DNA from: Octadecabacter arcticus 238
Lineage (GTDB): Bacteria > Pseudomonadota > Alphaproteobacteria > Rhodobacterales > Rhodobacteraceae
Direction of reading: 5' to 3'
Length of the DNA: 64,000 bases
NCBI RefSeq assembly: GCF_000155735.2
Contig: NC_020908.1
Location: forward strand, 1,245,001 to 1,309,000
The first letter of the stretch is position 1; each line of letters starts with the position of its first letter. Positions 30,840 to 39,855 of this stretch are shown here, in pieces. The notes under the pieces were generated by a model. It did no database searches. It saw nothing but the letters and a program-made list of their open reading frames with translations, and was not told where the DNA came from. Made by a program: the position numbers and the translations under genes.

Positions 30840-30863
30840 ATTTACATTTTTGATGTAAATTTT
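30840..30863 (+). terminator. Terminator after groEL
   Basis: An 8-bp stem ATTTACAT / ATGTAAAT with a 5-nt loop is followed by TTT. A GC-rich hairpin (GGCCTGCA / TGCAGGCC) without a T-run lies just before it at 30783-30808. Confidence 0.6.
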
Positions 30864-30915
30864 CACAGTTAAAAAGTTGGATTGACGGTCGACTAAGAGC
30901 CGAGTTTCTGGTCGT

Positions 30916-30964
30916 CGACCTTCGACCTTCGACCTTCGACCTTCGACCTTCGACCTTCGACTTT
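30916..30964 (+). repeat. Tandem repeat of CGACCTT
   Basis: Six exact and one imperfect copies of a 7-bp unit lie between the groEL terminator and an IS110 remnant. No frame or known function is associated with it. Confidence 0.9.
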
Positions 30965-31102
30965 CAGCCAATCAGTTTAATTATTCTGGATCCGGCCATT
31001 GGTGCGCCCGCAGCGAAAGCTCACTTTGTTCTGTGTGGATGGCTCCTGCTTAGCAAGACATTTCTGATGCGATTTATTTTTGTCAGATGCGGTCTTATGT
31101 TC

Positions 31103-31138
31103 CCGCTGCCCGGCAGTGGTTTGTTTGCAAACCATGAG
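31103..31138 (-). repeat. Small palindromic element, copy 4
   Basis: On the minus strand: CTCAT, stem GGTTTG-CAAA-CAAACC, then ACTGCCGGGCAGCGG. It sits 13 bp past the stop codon of the IS110 remnant. The part from ACAAACC onward is identical to copy 2. Confidence 0.75.
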
Positions 31139-31150
31139 TATCCGTATTGG

Positions 31151-31329
31151 TCAAGCTGGATATTCGCCCCATTTTCGCTGATCCCGTAGAAGGGCATTTG
31201 CGGTGACAATCAGCTTTCGCATAACTGCTGTGATCGCCAGCTTCTTGCATTTCCCAGTCGATATCAGATGTTCGTATTTTGCCTTCATGTCTGGATTGAA
31301 GCGTGTTGCAACGGGTCTGTCAGATCATT
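31151..31329 (-). pseudogene. IS110-family transposase, C-terminal remnant
   Basis: The last about 59 codons read FNPDMKAKYEHLISTGKCKK, LAITAVMRKLIVTANALLRD and end WGEYPA before TGA. This matches the conserved end of the Transposase_20 domain. The rest is cut off by the IS3 that begins at 31330. Confidence 0.8.
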
Positions 31330-31368
31330 GAACTTCGTCCCGTTTTCCGGACAGTTTGCTTATTGACC

Positions 31369-32268
31369 CTACGCTGCCATTTTCCAAGTCATATCTTCGA
31401 AAGCCTGTTTTGGCGTTTTGTAGCCGACGCCTGAATGACGGCGCTGGCGGTTGTAGAAGACCTCAATGTATTCGAAGATGGCGGCCTTGGCCTCAGCGTG
31501 TGTTCTAAAGCGCCGCTGGTGAACCATCTCCTTTTTCAATGAAGCAAAGAAGCTTTCCATCGGCGCATTGTCGAGGCATTGGCCCTTGCGGCTCATGGAT
31601 TGAGTGAGTTTCGCCTTTTTGATCAGCTTGCGATAGTCCCCGCCAGCATATTGGCCGCCCCTATCGGAGTGGTGTATCAATCCCGGAACCGGGCCTCTGC
31701 GTCCCAGAGCCATCTCGAGGGCGGCGCAGCAAAGCTCCGCACGCATGTGATCCTCCATCGCCCAACCGACGATCTCACGCGTGGCTATGTCCTTCACGCC
31801 AGCCAGATAAAGCCAGCCTTCGTCCGTGTCGATATAGGTGATATCCGCCAGCCAAACGGCATTAGGCGTCTGGCTGTGGAATTTCTGTTCCAACAAGTTT
31901 GGGGATGGCTTCAGCTTATGATTGCTGTCCGTTGTGATTGGCTTTCTACGCTTGCGAAGAAGCGGGGACACCTTGTGTTCCTTCATTATTCTCGCAACAC
32001 GGCGCTCGGAGACGACCTCACTATCCGCCAGTAAGTCTTGGTAAATACGCTTTGATCCATAACATTTCTTACTGGCCTTGAAGAAGGTTTTTATCTTGGG
32101 AAGCAACGCCTGATCCCGAGCGTCGCGATTAGCTTGACGCTGATCACGTGCAGGCTGACTGGCTGGGAACCCGTAGAACCAGCCCCGGGATATCTCTAGA
32201 AGACGGCATAATATTGAAACCGCGTATTGAGCTTTATGGGCGGTGACGAAAGCACGCTTGTTCGTCAT
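31369..32268 (-). CDS. IS3-family transposase OrfB (integrase catalytic subunit)
   Basis: The 299-residue product has an N-terminal HTH_21 segment (KKCYGSKRIYQDLL) and the rve domain with WLADITYID (Asp, about 142), IHHSDRGGQYAG (Asp, about 200) and CLDNAPMESFFASLKKE (Glu, about 240). YNRQRRHSGVGYKTP closes the domain. It overlaps orfA by 4 nt, and a T6 run near the orfA end could allow the programmed frameshift that makes the OrfAB fusion. All catalytic residues are intact. Confidence 0.93.
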   Translation of the reverse strand: MTNKRAFVTAHKAQYAVSILCRLLEISRGWFYGFPASQPARDQRQANRDARDQALLPKIKTFFKASKKCYGSKRIYQDLLADSEVVSERRVARIMKEHKVSPLLRKRRKPITTDSNHKLKPSPNLLEQKFHSQTPNAVWLADITYIDTDEGWLYLAGVKDIATREIVGWAMEDHMRAELCCAALEMALGRRGPVPGLIHHSDRGGQYAGGDYRKLIKKAKLTQSMSRKGQCLDNAPMESFFASLKKEMVHQRRFRTHAEAKAAIFEYIEVFYNRQRRHSGVGYKTPKQAFEDMTWKMAA

Positions 32269-32561
32269 GGTTTCACCGCCCGCGCCGCGAAAAAAGCGGA
32301 TGCTTTGTGCAAAATCTCCACTTCCTCAGCAAGCCGCTTGTTGTCTTTGCGAAGGCGGAGCAATTCAGCCGCATCCGCCTGCTGACGCCGTTTGGCTTCA
32401 ACTGAGCCAAACGCCTCAATTTCCAAGCGCCACGTCTTCAGCTGCGTCCCAGTGATCCCAAGCTCCTTGGCAACGCTGCCTTGCGTCGCACCAGGCTCAT
32501 ATAACCGCTCAACTGCAGCTGCCTTATACTCGTCTGTATAATTGCGTCGATGTTGTCCCAT
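32265..32561 (-). CDS. IS3-family transposase OrfA (HTH)
   Basis: The 98-residue protein has a helix-turn-helix (RNYTDEYKAAAVERLYEPG, QGSVAKELGITGTQLKTWR) and a leucine-rich coiled coil (ELLRLRKDNKRLAEEVEIL). It binds the IS ends and is fused to OrfB by frameshifting in this family. Confidence 0.92.
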   Translation of the reverse strand: MGQHRRNYTDEYKAAAVERLYEPGATQGSVAKELGITGTQLKTWRLEIEAFGSVEAKRRQQADAAELLRLRKDNKRLAEEVEILHKASAFFAARAVKP

Positions 32562-32624
32562 TTGGTGCCCCTTTCACGGACTGGGGTAAAGTACCCCAAT
32601 GTCCGGCAACAGGGACGAAGTTCA

Positions 32625-33659
32625 ATTGACCCTTTAGAGGAAAAAAAGACGCGCAGGATTGAGCCAACAGTCGCAGACCTTGCATCAGATTGGCTTGATG
32701 TTCACGCGAGCGGCCTAAAGAGCGAGCAAGCCATTCGTTCGCTGATCGGTGGCGATCTTGTCAAAGCCATTGGAAGGATGAAAGTGACGGACGTGCGCAG
32801 GCGCGATGTGATTGAGGCGGTAGAAGCTAAAGCAACGACCGCACCGCGTCAGGCCGCTCTGATGCTGTCTTATGCGCGTATGCTGCTAGACTACGCCACC
32901 GACCGTGACATAGTCCGAGCTAACCCTGTTGCAGGATTGAAGCCGGCTTCAATTAAGGTGGCGGGCAAGCGTGATCCGCTTAAACCCGTCGTACGCTTAC
33001 GAGTGTTGGATGCTGAGGAAATTAAAAGCATGTGGGTGAACGTCGAATCCTGCGGGTTACATTTGCTGACGGGCCTTGCGCTCAAATTGGTTTTGGTGAC
33101 GGGCCAGCGACCCGGTGAAGTTGCGGGGATGCATGAGAACGAAATAAGTGGGCGGCTGTGGACTATTCCGGCAAGTCGCAGGGGCAAAACAAGCACTACA
33201 CAGACAGTATATCTGACTGACACTGCCTTAAATATCATCACTGTTGCAAAGGCTGAACTTGAACGCCTGCAGGGCCGCAGGAAGGGCGCACTGAGTGGCT
33301 ATATATTCGAGGCCAAAGGAGGCTCATCAATTACCAATTCGGCCTTGCCACGGGGCGTTCAGCGCTCCCATGAAGCTTTGGGGGTAAAGGATAATGAAAC
33401 CTGGGGACATTGGACGCCGCATGACTTGCGCCGCACCATGCGTACTGGACTTTCAGCATGTAAGATTGCCCCTCACATTGCCGAATTGACCATCGGCCAC
33501 ACCAAGCGTGGAATTGTTGCGACATACGATCAGCACACTTTTGATAGTGAGCGCCGAGATGCGATGATGGCTTGGGAGTTGCGGTTGATGACAATCGTCG
33601 CGGGGAATAACCCTGATGCAATAGTGGACAACGTTTTAAAGCTGGAGGCGAAGGCATGA
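32625..33659 (+). pseudogene. Tyrosine integrase (P4/DUF4102 type), 5' end lost to IS3
   Basis: The retained frame starts at the IS3 boundary with IDPLEEKK, which in P4-type integrases follows the arm-binding DUF4102 domain of about 80 residues. That domain is missing. The core-binding domain (TVADLASDWLDVHAS) and catalytic domain are whole: GQRPGEVAGM (Arg), HDLRRTMRTGL (HxxR), IGHTKRGIVATYDQH (His and Tyr). A frame starting at 32550 would begin inside the IS. Integration needs the N-terminal domain, so the element is probably locked in place. The stop overlaps the next gene's ATG. Confidence 0.85.
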
Positions 33660-34199
33660 CTGATCAGTTGCCTCAAGAAAGCCAGACTGCCAAAGACTTG
33701 CTGATAGAGCACTTCCCTGAAGTTGAATGGACAGAAGGCCAGTTGGATTTCTATTGTAATTTTTTGTCCCCAAGCTGGTTGACCGCTGGTAGTTTGGTGG
33801 AGGCTGTCGAGGCGAAGGTGGTGAACAAGCGGCTTGATAATATCGAACGCTTGGCGGATAATCTTTGGACTGAATATCACAAGCTTCCCCTCCAAGTGCG
33901 CGCGAAACGCTTAGGTGACGAAGAGCACGACCTTTGGCGACGACTTATGAAAGTGACATACGACATCACGGGTAAAACCCCTTTCGTAGTTCACGGTGCG
34001 GGGCAAGAAATAGTTGCCCGCGCCATGCCTCGAAAGATGGGTGCATTACGGAGGATGCGGGAGAGAGCTTCTAATTTTTTTCCCATGCATCACAACCAAC
34101 GTCAGTGTGAGTTTTCTAGTAAGGTACACCTAGTGACTCACTGCCGTGAGTTGTGGCTAGATCTCAAAGGTGAAGATGCGCCTGTCGCACCGTCGGCAG

Positions 34200-35419
34200 C
34201 AGGGGAATCGCGTTTGGAACTGAGTGAGTAAAGGATTGCTCTTGCAGGTGATGGCGGGATGGATTCTGGATGGGTGGTTGTTCTCATCGGGTGCTCATCG
34301 CCATGCATATTTTTCTATCCGCCTTCGACGAAGTTCCTGATCCGCGCGCCAGTAACGTGCGCCACGACCTTGGTGAACTGCTCGTTATCGCCTTCGTGTC
34401 GGTCTTATGTGGATCGACCTCCTGCGCCGAGATGGCCGCATTTGGCCGTGCAAAAGAGAGCTTTTTCAGGAACTTCCTGAAACTCAAGCATGCCATTCCA
34501 TCGCATGATACCTTCTCGGAGGTCTTCCGGATCATCGACCCGAAGGCACTCGATGCGGCCTTCAGTAAGGTACTTGCCGATGTGACCAAGCTCCTCAAAG
34601 ACGGTGATATCATCGCGATTGACGGCAAAGCGTTACGGGGTGCGCGCGACCCGGGCGAAAGCGCACGGACCCGCATGATGGTCTCAGCCTATGCCTCGCG
34701 GCTGCGCCTGACGTTGGCGACAGTACCTGCCGACTGAGGCACAGAACTCAGCGCGGCCATAGAGGCGCTTGGGTTGATCGATCTGCGGGGCAAGGTGGTC
34801 ACCGGTGATGCATTACATTGCAACCGCCGCACGGTTGCCGCAATCAACGCAGGCGGCGGTGATTGGTGCCTCGCCCTCAAGGGTAACCAGGAATCCCTGT
34901 TGTCTGACGCCCGTGGATGTTTCAGCAAGGGGCACAAAAGCGATCCAACAGCCGTTACGGAAAATACCGGCCATGGAAGAAAAGAAACCCGTAAGGCGGT
35001 TGTGGTATCGGCTAAGGCATTGGCAGAATACCACGAATTCCCTGGCCTCAAGGGGTTCGGTCGCATCGAGGCGACCAGAGAGACGGGCGGAAAGGTGACC
35101 TCAGAGACCCGCTACTTCGCGCTGTCTTGGGTTCCCACACCTGAGGTGCTGTTGGCCGCTGTCCGCGACCATTGGGCCATCGAAAATGCCCTTCATTGGC
35201 AGTTGGATGTGTCTTTCCGCGAGGACGCCGCACGCAATCGGAAAGACAACGGTCCCGGCAACATCGCCGTTCTACGTCGCCGCGCACTCGACGTCCTCCG
35301 GCGTGACACATCCAAGGGCTCTCTCTCCATAAAAATCAAACGTGCAGGCTGGGACACCACCTTCTTACGCAGCATTCTCAGTGACTTGGCAACAACATGA
35401 GCCAAACGCGATTGCCCTG
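34200..35419 (+). mobile_element. ISAs1-family element
   Basis: It is 1220 bp. The ends CAGGGGAATCGCGTTTGG and its inverted partner with CAGGGC are flanked by a 10-bp duplication CCGTCGGCAG (34190-34199, 35420-35429). Confidence 0.94.
34303..35400 (+). pseudogene. ISAs1-family transposase with TGA at mid-gene
   Basis: The frame from ATG 34303 (MHIFLSAFDEVPDPRASN) has the N-terminal DDE_Tnp_1-associated region and IAIDGKALRGARD (first Asp). It then has TGA at 34735-34737 inside VPAD-GTELSAAI, where a CGA codon is likely ancestral. The same frame continues with VTGDALHCNR (second Asp) and HWAIENALHWQLDVSFREDAAR (Glu) to 35400. One base change would restore it. Confidence 0.9.
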
Positions 35420-35622
35420 CCGTCGGCAGGAGCACCTTTCTATAACTTTGTTGGTGACGTAATTATGCAAGCTGGAAAAGAATGGTCTGTCGACGTCACC
35501 TTAAGAAAACATCGGATGTTCACTACAAACGAGTAAGCCAAATAAATCGTATTTACCTGAAAGTGAGATGTTCTAGACAATCACCGACTTTGACTCATGT
35601 TATTAACGCATGAGGCGACACA

Positions 35623-35829
35623 ATGGACTTTCAAAACGACTTAATACGCGAACCTGAATATGCGCGCCTGACCGGCCGCAATGTTAGAACCGTTCAACGC
35701 GAACGGGCAAGACGCATTGGCCCCGCTTTTATCCGTATTGGCCGTAAGGTTTTTTACCGCAAAGCCGCAATAGAAGCTTGGTTACTTGCTCAAGAGCAAG
35801 CTCAGCCAAGGTCAGTGAGGGGGCGGTAA
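35623..35829 (+). CDS. AlpA/excisionase-like helix-turn-helix protein
   Basis: This small 68-residue protein has a MerR-like winged helix: REPEYARLTGRNVRTVQRER (turn and recognition helix), IRIGRKVFYRKAAIEAWL (wing and second helix). Such proteins next to a tyrosine integrase regulate excision or early genes. It ends TAATG, sharing one base with the next gene's ATG. Confidence 0.85.
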   Translation: MDFQNDLIREPEYARLTGRNVRTVQRERARRIGPAFIRIGRKVFYRKAAIEAWLLAQEQAQPRSVRGR

Positions 35830-36332
35830 TGCATCAGGCAAAACAAACCACTATTTCAGCCAGAACTACAACTGGGGTTGATTATGCAAAAGCGGCTAGC
35901 TTTAGTAGGCAAGAAAATCTGGAAAGCAGTTGCAATGTAGTTGCAGGACTTATTGATAGCTTACTAGCCTCCGCCCGCTGCCGCCACGAAAGACGCGTCA
36001 CCACAGTCATGGTGCCGGCCAATTTGGGGCTCGATGATGCGCTCTCAATATGCACAATATACTTAGACCAGCATTGCGCAGGTGACCCGCATTATGACTC
36101 CTTTGGAAACATTCGGAAATCTGCGGATTGGTGGGCAGATCTTGCGAACATCGTTGAGTTTCAATGCTACTTTGCGGCAGCAATGAAATATTTTAAAGAT
36201 CAGATCTCGAGGGTCAAGGCACGAAAGTGCACATTCACTGCCCTTTGGTTTGCTTTAACTAATGAAGATCGACAGGCATCTTTGACCCGCGTTGACGCCA
36301 AAGGTAACTTTTATCGTAAAGGTGGCTCATGA
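35829..36332 (+). CDS. Hypothetical protein of the integrative element
   Basis: This is a 167-residue soluble protein from ATG 35829, which overlaps the upstream stop codon. Features are a central helical region rich in Trp and aromatic residues (SADWWADLANIVEFQCYFAAAMKYF, quoted here in part) and several cysteines. No family is recognised. It overlaps the following ATPase gene by 4 nt (ATGA), so the three genes form one operon. Confidence 0.7.
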   Translation: MHQAKQTTISARTTTGVDYAKAASFSRQENLESSCNVVAGLIDSLLASARCRHERRVTTVMVPANLGLDDALSICTIYLDQHCAGDPHYDSFGNIRKSADWWADLANIVEFQCYFAAAMKYFKDQISRVKARKCTFTALWFALTNEDRQASLTRVDAKGNFYRKGGS

Positions 36333-37522
36333 TGGATGATTTTCATGACTGGCCACCAATGCCGCCGGTTGAGACTTACCTGGAAGGCAAATTAAATGTG
36401 TCGACACAGTTGCAGTTTCCTACACCTTTTGTTTGGCAAGATCCGGCAACATTGCCGCGACGTCCGTGGCTCTATGGGCGTCACCTGTTGCGTCGCCAAG
36501 TCTCTGTCACTGTCGCACCGGGTGGTGTTGGTAAGTCTTCACTGACGATCTGTGAAGGGCTGGCGATGGCATCGGGTCGCGATTTGATGGGCGAATGGAT
36601 CGCTGATGATTTGTCTGTCTGGATATTCAACTTGGAAGACCCCCGCGACGAATTGCAACTGCGGATCACGGCGGCGATGCAACATCACAAGGTCGCGCCA
36701 GAGGAGATCGAAGGACGTTTATACGTGGACACTGGGCGTGAACGCGAACTTTGCACGGCTGTCGCTGGCCGTGATGGTACGAAGATCGTTAAGCCCGTAA
36801 TGGATGCACTGGCCGAAGAAATCATCTCTCGCAATATCGACGTTCTGGTGATCGACCCCTTTGTGTCGTCACACCGCGCAGGCGAGAATGACAACAACGC
36901 AATTGATATGATTGCTAAGGAATGGGCGCGGCTGGCCGATAGGTGCAATTGCGCAATCGAGTTGGTTCACCATACGCGAAAAACCAATGGAGCTGAAGCG
37001 ACAACGGAAGATGGGCGTGGCGGGTCTGCCCTGCTGGCTGCTGCACGTTCAGGCCGTGTCCTCAATAAAATGGCGGATAATATGAAGGAGGACGCCGGCA
37101 TCCCTGCGTCGGACCTGCGCACATATTTCGCAGTTATCCGTGATAAGGCTAACTTAGCGCCGGTGGGCAAGCGACAATGGCGTCGCATGGAAACTTTTGA
37201 GATGGCCAATGGTGAAGACGTTGGTGTCTGTGAGGCCTGGGAATGGCCTGACACGTTTGACGGTATGACTTCCAAAGACCTGTTGGCTGTCCAGAACGCA
37301 ATCGAAGGCAAGGCTGCACGGTTCTCTGAACAAGCTGGCGACCAATGGGTGGGCTGCATTGTGGCCGATGTGCTCGGCATAGATGTCATCAAAAATCGCA
37401 AGCGTATCAAGCGGATCATAGCAGGATGGTTGCAATCTGGGGCGTTTGTGAAGGGTGAGGCCTATGGCCCGCAACGCCGCAAGGTGCCGGTTCTGGAGGT
37501 GGGTGAATGGGCAACCGAATGA
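36329..37522 (+). CDS. AAA family ATPase (RepA/AAA_25 type, replicative helicase-like)
   Basis: The 397-residue protein has Walker A as APGGVGKSSLTIC near residue 65, Walker B as DVLVIDPFVSS near 170, and a RecA/RepA-like sensor segment CAIELVHHTRKTNG near 210, followed by a GGSALLAAARS motif. This is the AAA_25 (RepA helicase) architecture found in integrated elements and small plasmids. The C-terminal about 80 residues look like a winged-helix domain (IKNRKRIKRIIAGWLQSGAF). It may unwind the element's DNA for replication. It ends the operon. Confidence 0.85.
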   Translation: MMDDFHDWPPMPPVETYLEGKLNVSTQLQFPTPFVWQDPATLPRRPWLYGRHLLRRQVSVTVAPGGVGKSSLTICEGLAMASGRDLMGEWIADDLSVWIFNLEDPRDELQLRITAAMQHHKVAPEEIEGRLYVDTGRERELCTAVAGRDGTKIVKPVMDALAEEIISRNIDVLVIDPFVSSHRAGENDNNAIDMIAKEWARLADRCNCAIELVHHTRKTNGAEATTEDGRGGSALLAAARSGRVLNKMADNMKEDAGIPASDLRTYFAVIRDKANLAPVGKRQWRRMETFEMANGEDVGVCEAWEWPDTFDGMTSKDLLAVQNAIEGKAARFSEQAGDQWVGCIVADVLGIDVIKNRKRIKRIIAGWLQSGAFVKGEAYGPQRRKVPVLEVGEWATE

Positions 37523-38425
37523 TGTGCGTGACCACCTCAAGAATGGTGGTAGCGCAGGGTCGCGCAGACCATTGCAAATCAGGTGCGCCACTACCACCAC
37601 CCCCTAAAGGGGGTGGGTGGTAGTGGTCGCGTTGCATGCCTTCATGGTGGGGTAGTGGCGCAAGCTGGTTTTGATAAAGTGTAAATCGCGCTTTCAAAAG
37701 CATAGGGGGGTGGGCGCAGGTTGTTGTTATGCGTTTGATCTGTTTAACTGGCCGCAGTTTCTGGGATGTGAATCTGTCAATATCTAATTGAGTGATAATC
37801 TGACCCCATCGATTATAAGGGAGGGGTGGGTCAAATCGCTCCAGACTCTTTATGGCGCAGACCCACTACACCCCCACGCGCAGATTTTATTTCCCGGTAA
37901 GAGTTAGTATTTGGTGCATGACGACAGTTACACCTTCGAGGATAAGGGTGTTGAGTAACTGTAACAATTATTGCTTTTAAACCGTTTATATTCAGTATCT
38001 TAAGGGCACTCTCTTAGAGCGTTTGTCGCGACGATGCTTTTTGGTCAAAGTTCAAATCGTTTTTCCCGAAACGTGTAATTATGGTTGGAAAAGCTGCTGT
38101 TCGGAGCTAATTAATAAGTGTTGTTTCCGGCCCTGAGCTGCCTTTCGCCACCTCTTTAATTTGCTGCAGTGCGGCCCGTCGAAGCCGCTCTCTGTCTGTG
38201 GTTAAGTCAAGGGTGTTAGGTTCTGTGTCTTCCGGGTCCGTGGTTCTCTACGAGGTCAGGGATTATCCTGCCTCCTGATGGCGTACGGGACTGATCTGCC
38301 AAAATGTCATTCACGAGGTTGGGATTTGCCCACCTCAGCCGCTTTTCTGGCTCGATCTGCCTCCGTCCCGGAGGACGTCGAACCTACCCCTTGTCTCTCG
38401 GGCAGGTATTCAAAATCTCAATCTC
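37523..38425. other. About 900 bp without a recognised gene
   Basis: Apart from a strong hairpin at 37588-37626, nothing is recognised here. It may hold the far end or origin region of the integrative element. Plus-strand frames near 38300 are antisense to an IS110 gene and are not counted. Confidence 0.5.
37588..37626 (+). repeat. Strong inverted repeat after the AAA ATPase gene
   Basis: An 18-bp stem (CCACTACCACC.. / ..GGTGGTAGTGG) has one bulged G and a 2-nt loop. It lacks a T-run on the plus strand, so a plain terminator is not certain. Roles in replication or as a recombination site are possible. Confidence 0.8.
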
Positions 38426-39465
38426 TCAGCTGGCGCCCCCCATTCCAGGCTCAAACACTTTTTCGTTTCGCCAGAGGCAATGTAGGAGGACAGCAATTTT
38501 CCGGGAGGCGGCCACAGCTGCTTTCTTGTGCCCTTTGCGCTCGGCTAACTTTGTTGCCCACTCTTTCAAACGAGAGGGCTTTCTCGTGCAACTGATCAAT
38601 GTTGATGCGGCTGAGTATAATAACCGGCGCATATCACAATCACCGCATTTGGATATTTTACCCGACCAATCCACCTCGCCCGATTGATGGCGTTTTGGTG
38701 TGAGGCCAAGGAAAGCCCCAACATCGACCGATTTCCTGAACCGTTTTCATCGTCCAGTGTCGCGATATATGCCAACGCCACGATGGGACCAACTCCTGGT
38801 ACGGTCATCAGTCGACGCGCCAGCTCACTTTCTCGCGCCATCATCCTTACTTGGTCGTCCAGCGCATCTCTGGCAATGCAGAGTGTCTTGTGCAGAGGGA
38901 TGAATGTTTCTGACAACAGCGCAATCGCCGGATCCGTATCCGCCGCAGCTACGAGTTGATCTCGAAAGTCCCTTCGCAACTTCCCCGTTCCAACCGACGT
39001 CATGCAAACACCGAACACCTTGAGAACGCCACGTACATGACCTTCAAGATCCTTACGCATACGGATCAGCCGCTCGCGGGCACCAATGAGAACGCGCACG
39101 CGCTCCGATGCCTCGCTGCGGATATGGACCTGAGTGAACCAACCCGTTCGCGCCAACTGAGCCAGTCCTTCAGCATCGCCCTGATCGGATTTGTTAATGC
39201 GCCCCGACAACGCTTTGTGCGCGAGACGCGCATCGATGCAAATGATCGGCACACCACGTTTCTCTAACTCACGGGTCAACCAAATCGCCAGAATGCCGCT
39301 CTCATGAACAACCCGCTCTACGTCTGGCGCGTGCTTCGAGATAAAGTTCGAGATCAAATCTGGATCTGTTGAGATATCCGTGCGCGCCGCAACAACGCCC
39401 TTGTCATCCATAATACAAATCGACGTTTCTTTGACGGACACGTCCAATCCAACATAATATGCCAT
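38426..39465 (-). pseudogene. IS110-family transposase with one frameshift
   Basis: From ATG 39465, MAYYVGLDVSVKETSICI carries the first Asp of the DEDD RuvC-like domain, followed by INKSDQGDAEGLAQLART and the Transposase_20 segment MTVPGVGPIVALAYIATLDD. Right after DDENG (about 38740) the frame shifts. The continuation FRKSVDVGAFLGLTPKRHQS, WSGKISKCGDCDMRRLLY to the stop at 38426 is in another frame. The C-terminal Ser region is therefore lost from the main frame. Confidence 0.88.
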
Positions 39466-39664
39466 TGTCGTTCTCCTTTGTGGCTGCTTCATTGAGGCCA
39501 GTATACTGTACCTCGTTTACCCAGGAGAGCGGCATCCACAGACACACCATGTCATTCGTGCAGAGCGCAGCATTTTGTTGGCTGACCCAAACGCCGCCGC
39601 CGCGTGGCGTCACGCAGCCGGATAATATCTTGAGGCGATGATCAGGTTGCCTTAAGCCAGCAAT

Positions 39665-39784
39665 TCAAGCGTTCGGAGGAACGATCTTCGCCAGCTTAAT
39701 AAGCCCCTTTGGGATTAAGAGAACCTGTTCGGCGATCTTTTCTGACCCGTCAGAACGTGTGACCGTCTTTGTCTTATGCTCCAT
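39665..39784 (-). other. 39-codon reading frame next to an IS3 end, unrecognised
   Basis: MEHKTKTVTRSDGSEK continues to LLIPKGLIKLAKIVPPNA and a stop. It starts 10 bp from the left end of the IS3 element and may be the tail of a gene cut by that insertion. I do not recognise it. The rest of 39466-39793 holds nothing I can name. Confidence 0.25.
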
Positions 39785-39855
39785 CAGGCCTTGTTAAGTG
39801 GTCCTGCTTTTTTTGGACAGTTTTGCGGCTTGGCTGAGATGCATCTGGTGTGAGT

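Larger units (their letters stand above)
31330..32624 (-). mobile_element. IS3-family element, apparently complete
   Basis: The ends are inverted repeats starting TGAACTTCGTCCC with CCGGACA a few bases in. Both orfA and orfB are undamaged. A convincing target duplication is not seen: the flanks are an IS110 remnant on one side and an integrase on the other, so a deletion next to the element is likely. Confidence 0.88.
33656..35536 (+). pseudogene. Hypothetical integrative-element protein, split by ISAs1
   Basis: The first part, 33656-34199, encodes 181 residues (MTDQLPQESQTAKDLLIEHF, mostly helical, charged). The second part, 35430-35536, continues GAPFYNFVGDVIMQAGKEWS to FTTNE. Removing the IS with one 10-bp duplication leaves 217 codons in one frame. 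I do not recognise the family. It overlaps the integrase by 4 nt (ATGA), so it belongs to the element's operon. The truncated product ends with 9 IS-encoded residues. Confidence 0.85.

Noticed and set aside
32550..32624. Start of the integrase frame inside the IS3 end
   Set aside because: Those 25 codons belong to the IS3 inverted-repeat region. The integrase begins with sequence after 32624.
38278..38687. Plus-strand frames of 105 and 127 codons
   Set aside because: They are antisense to the C-terminal part of an IS110 transposase, which has clear homology on the minus strand.
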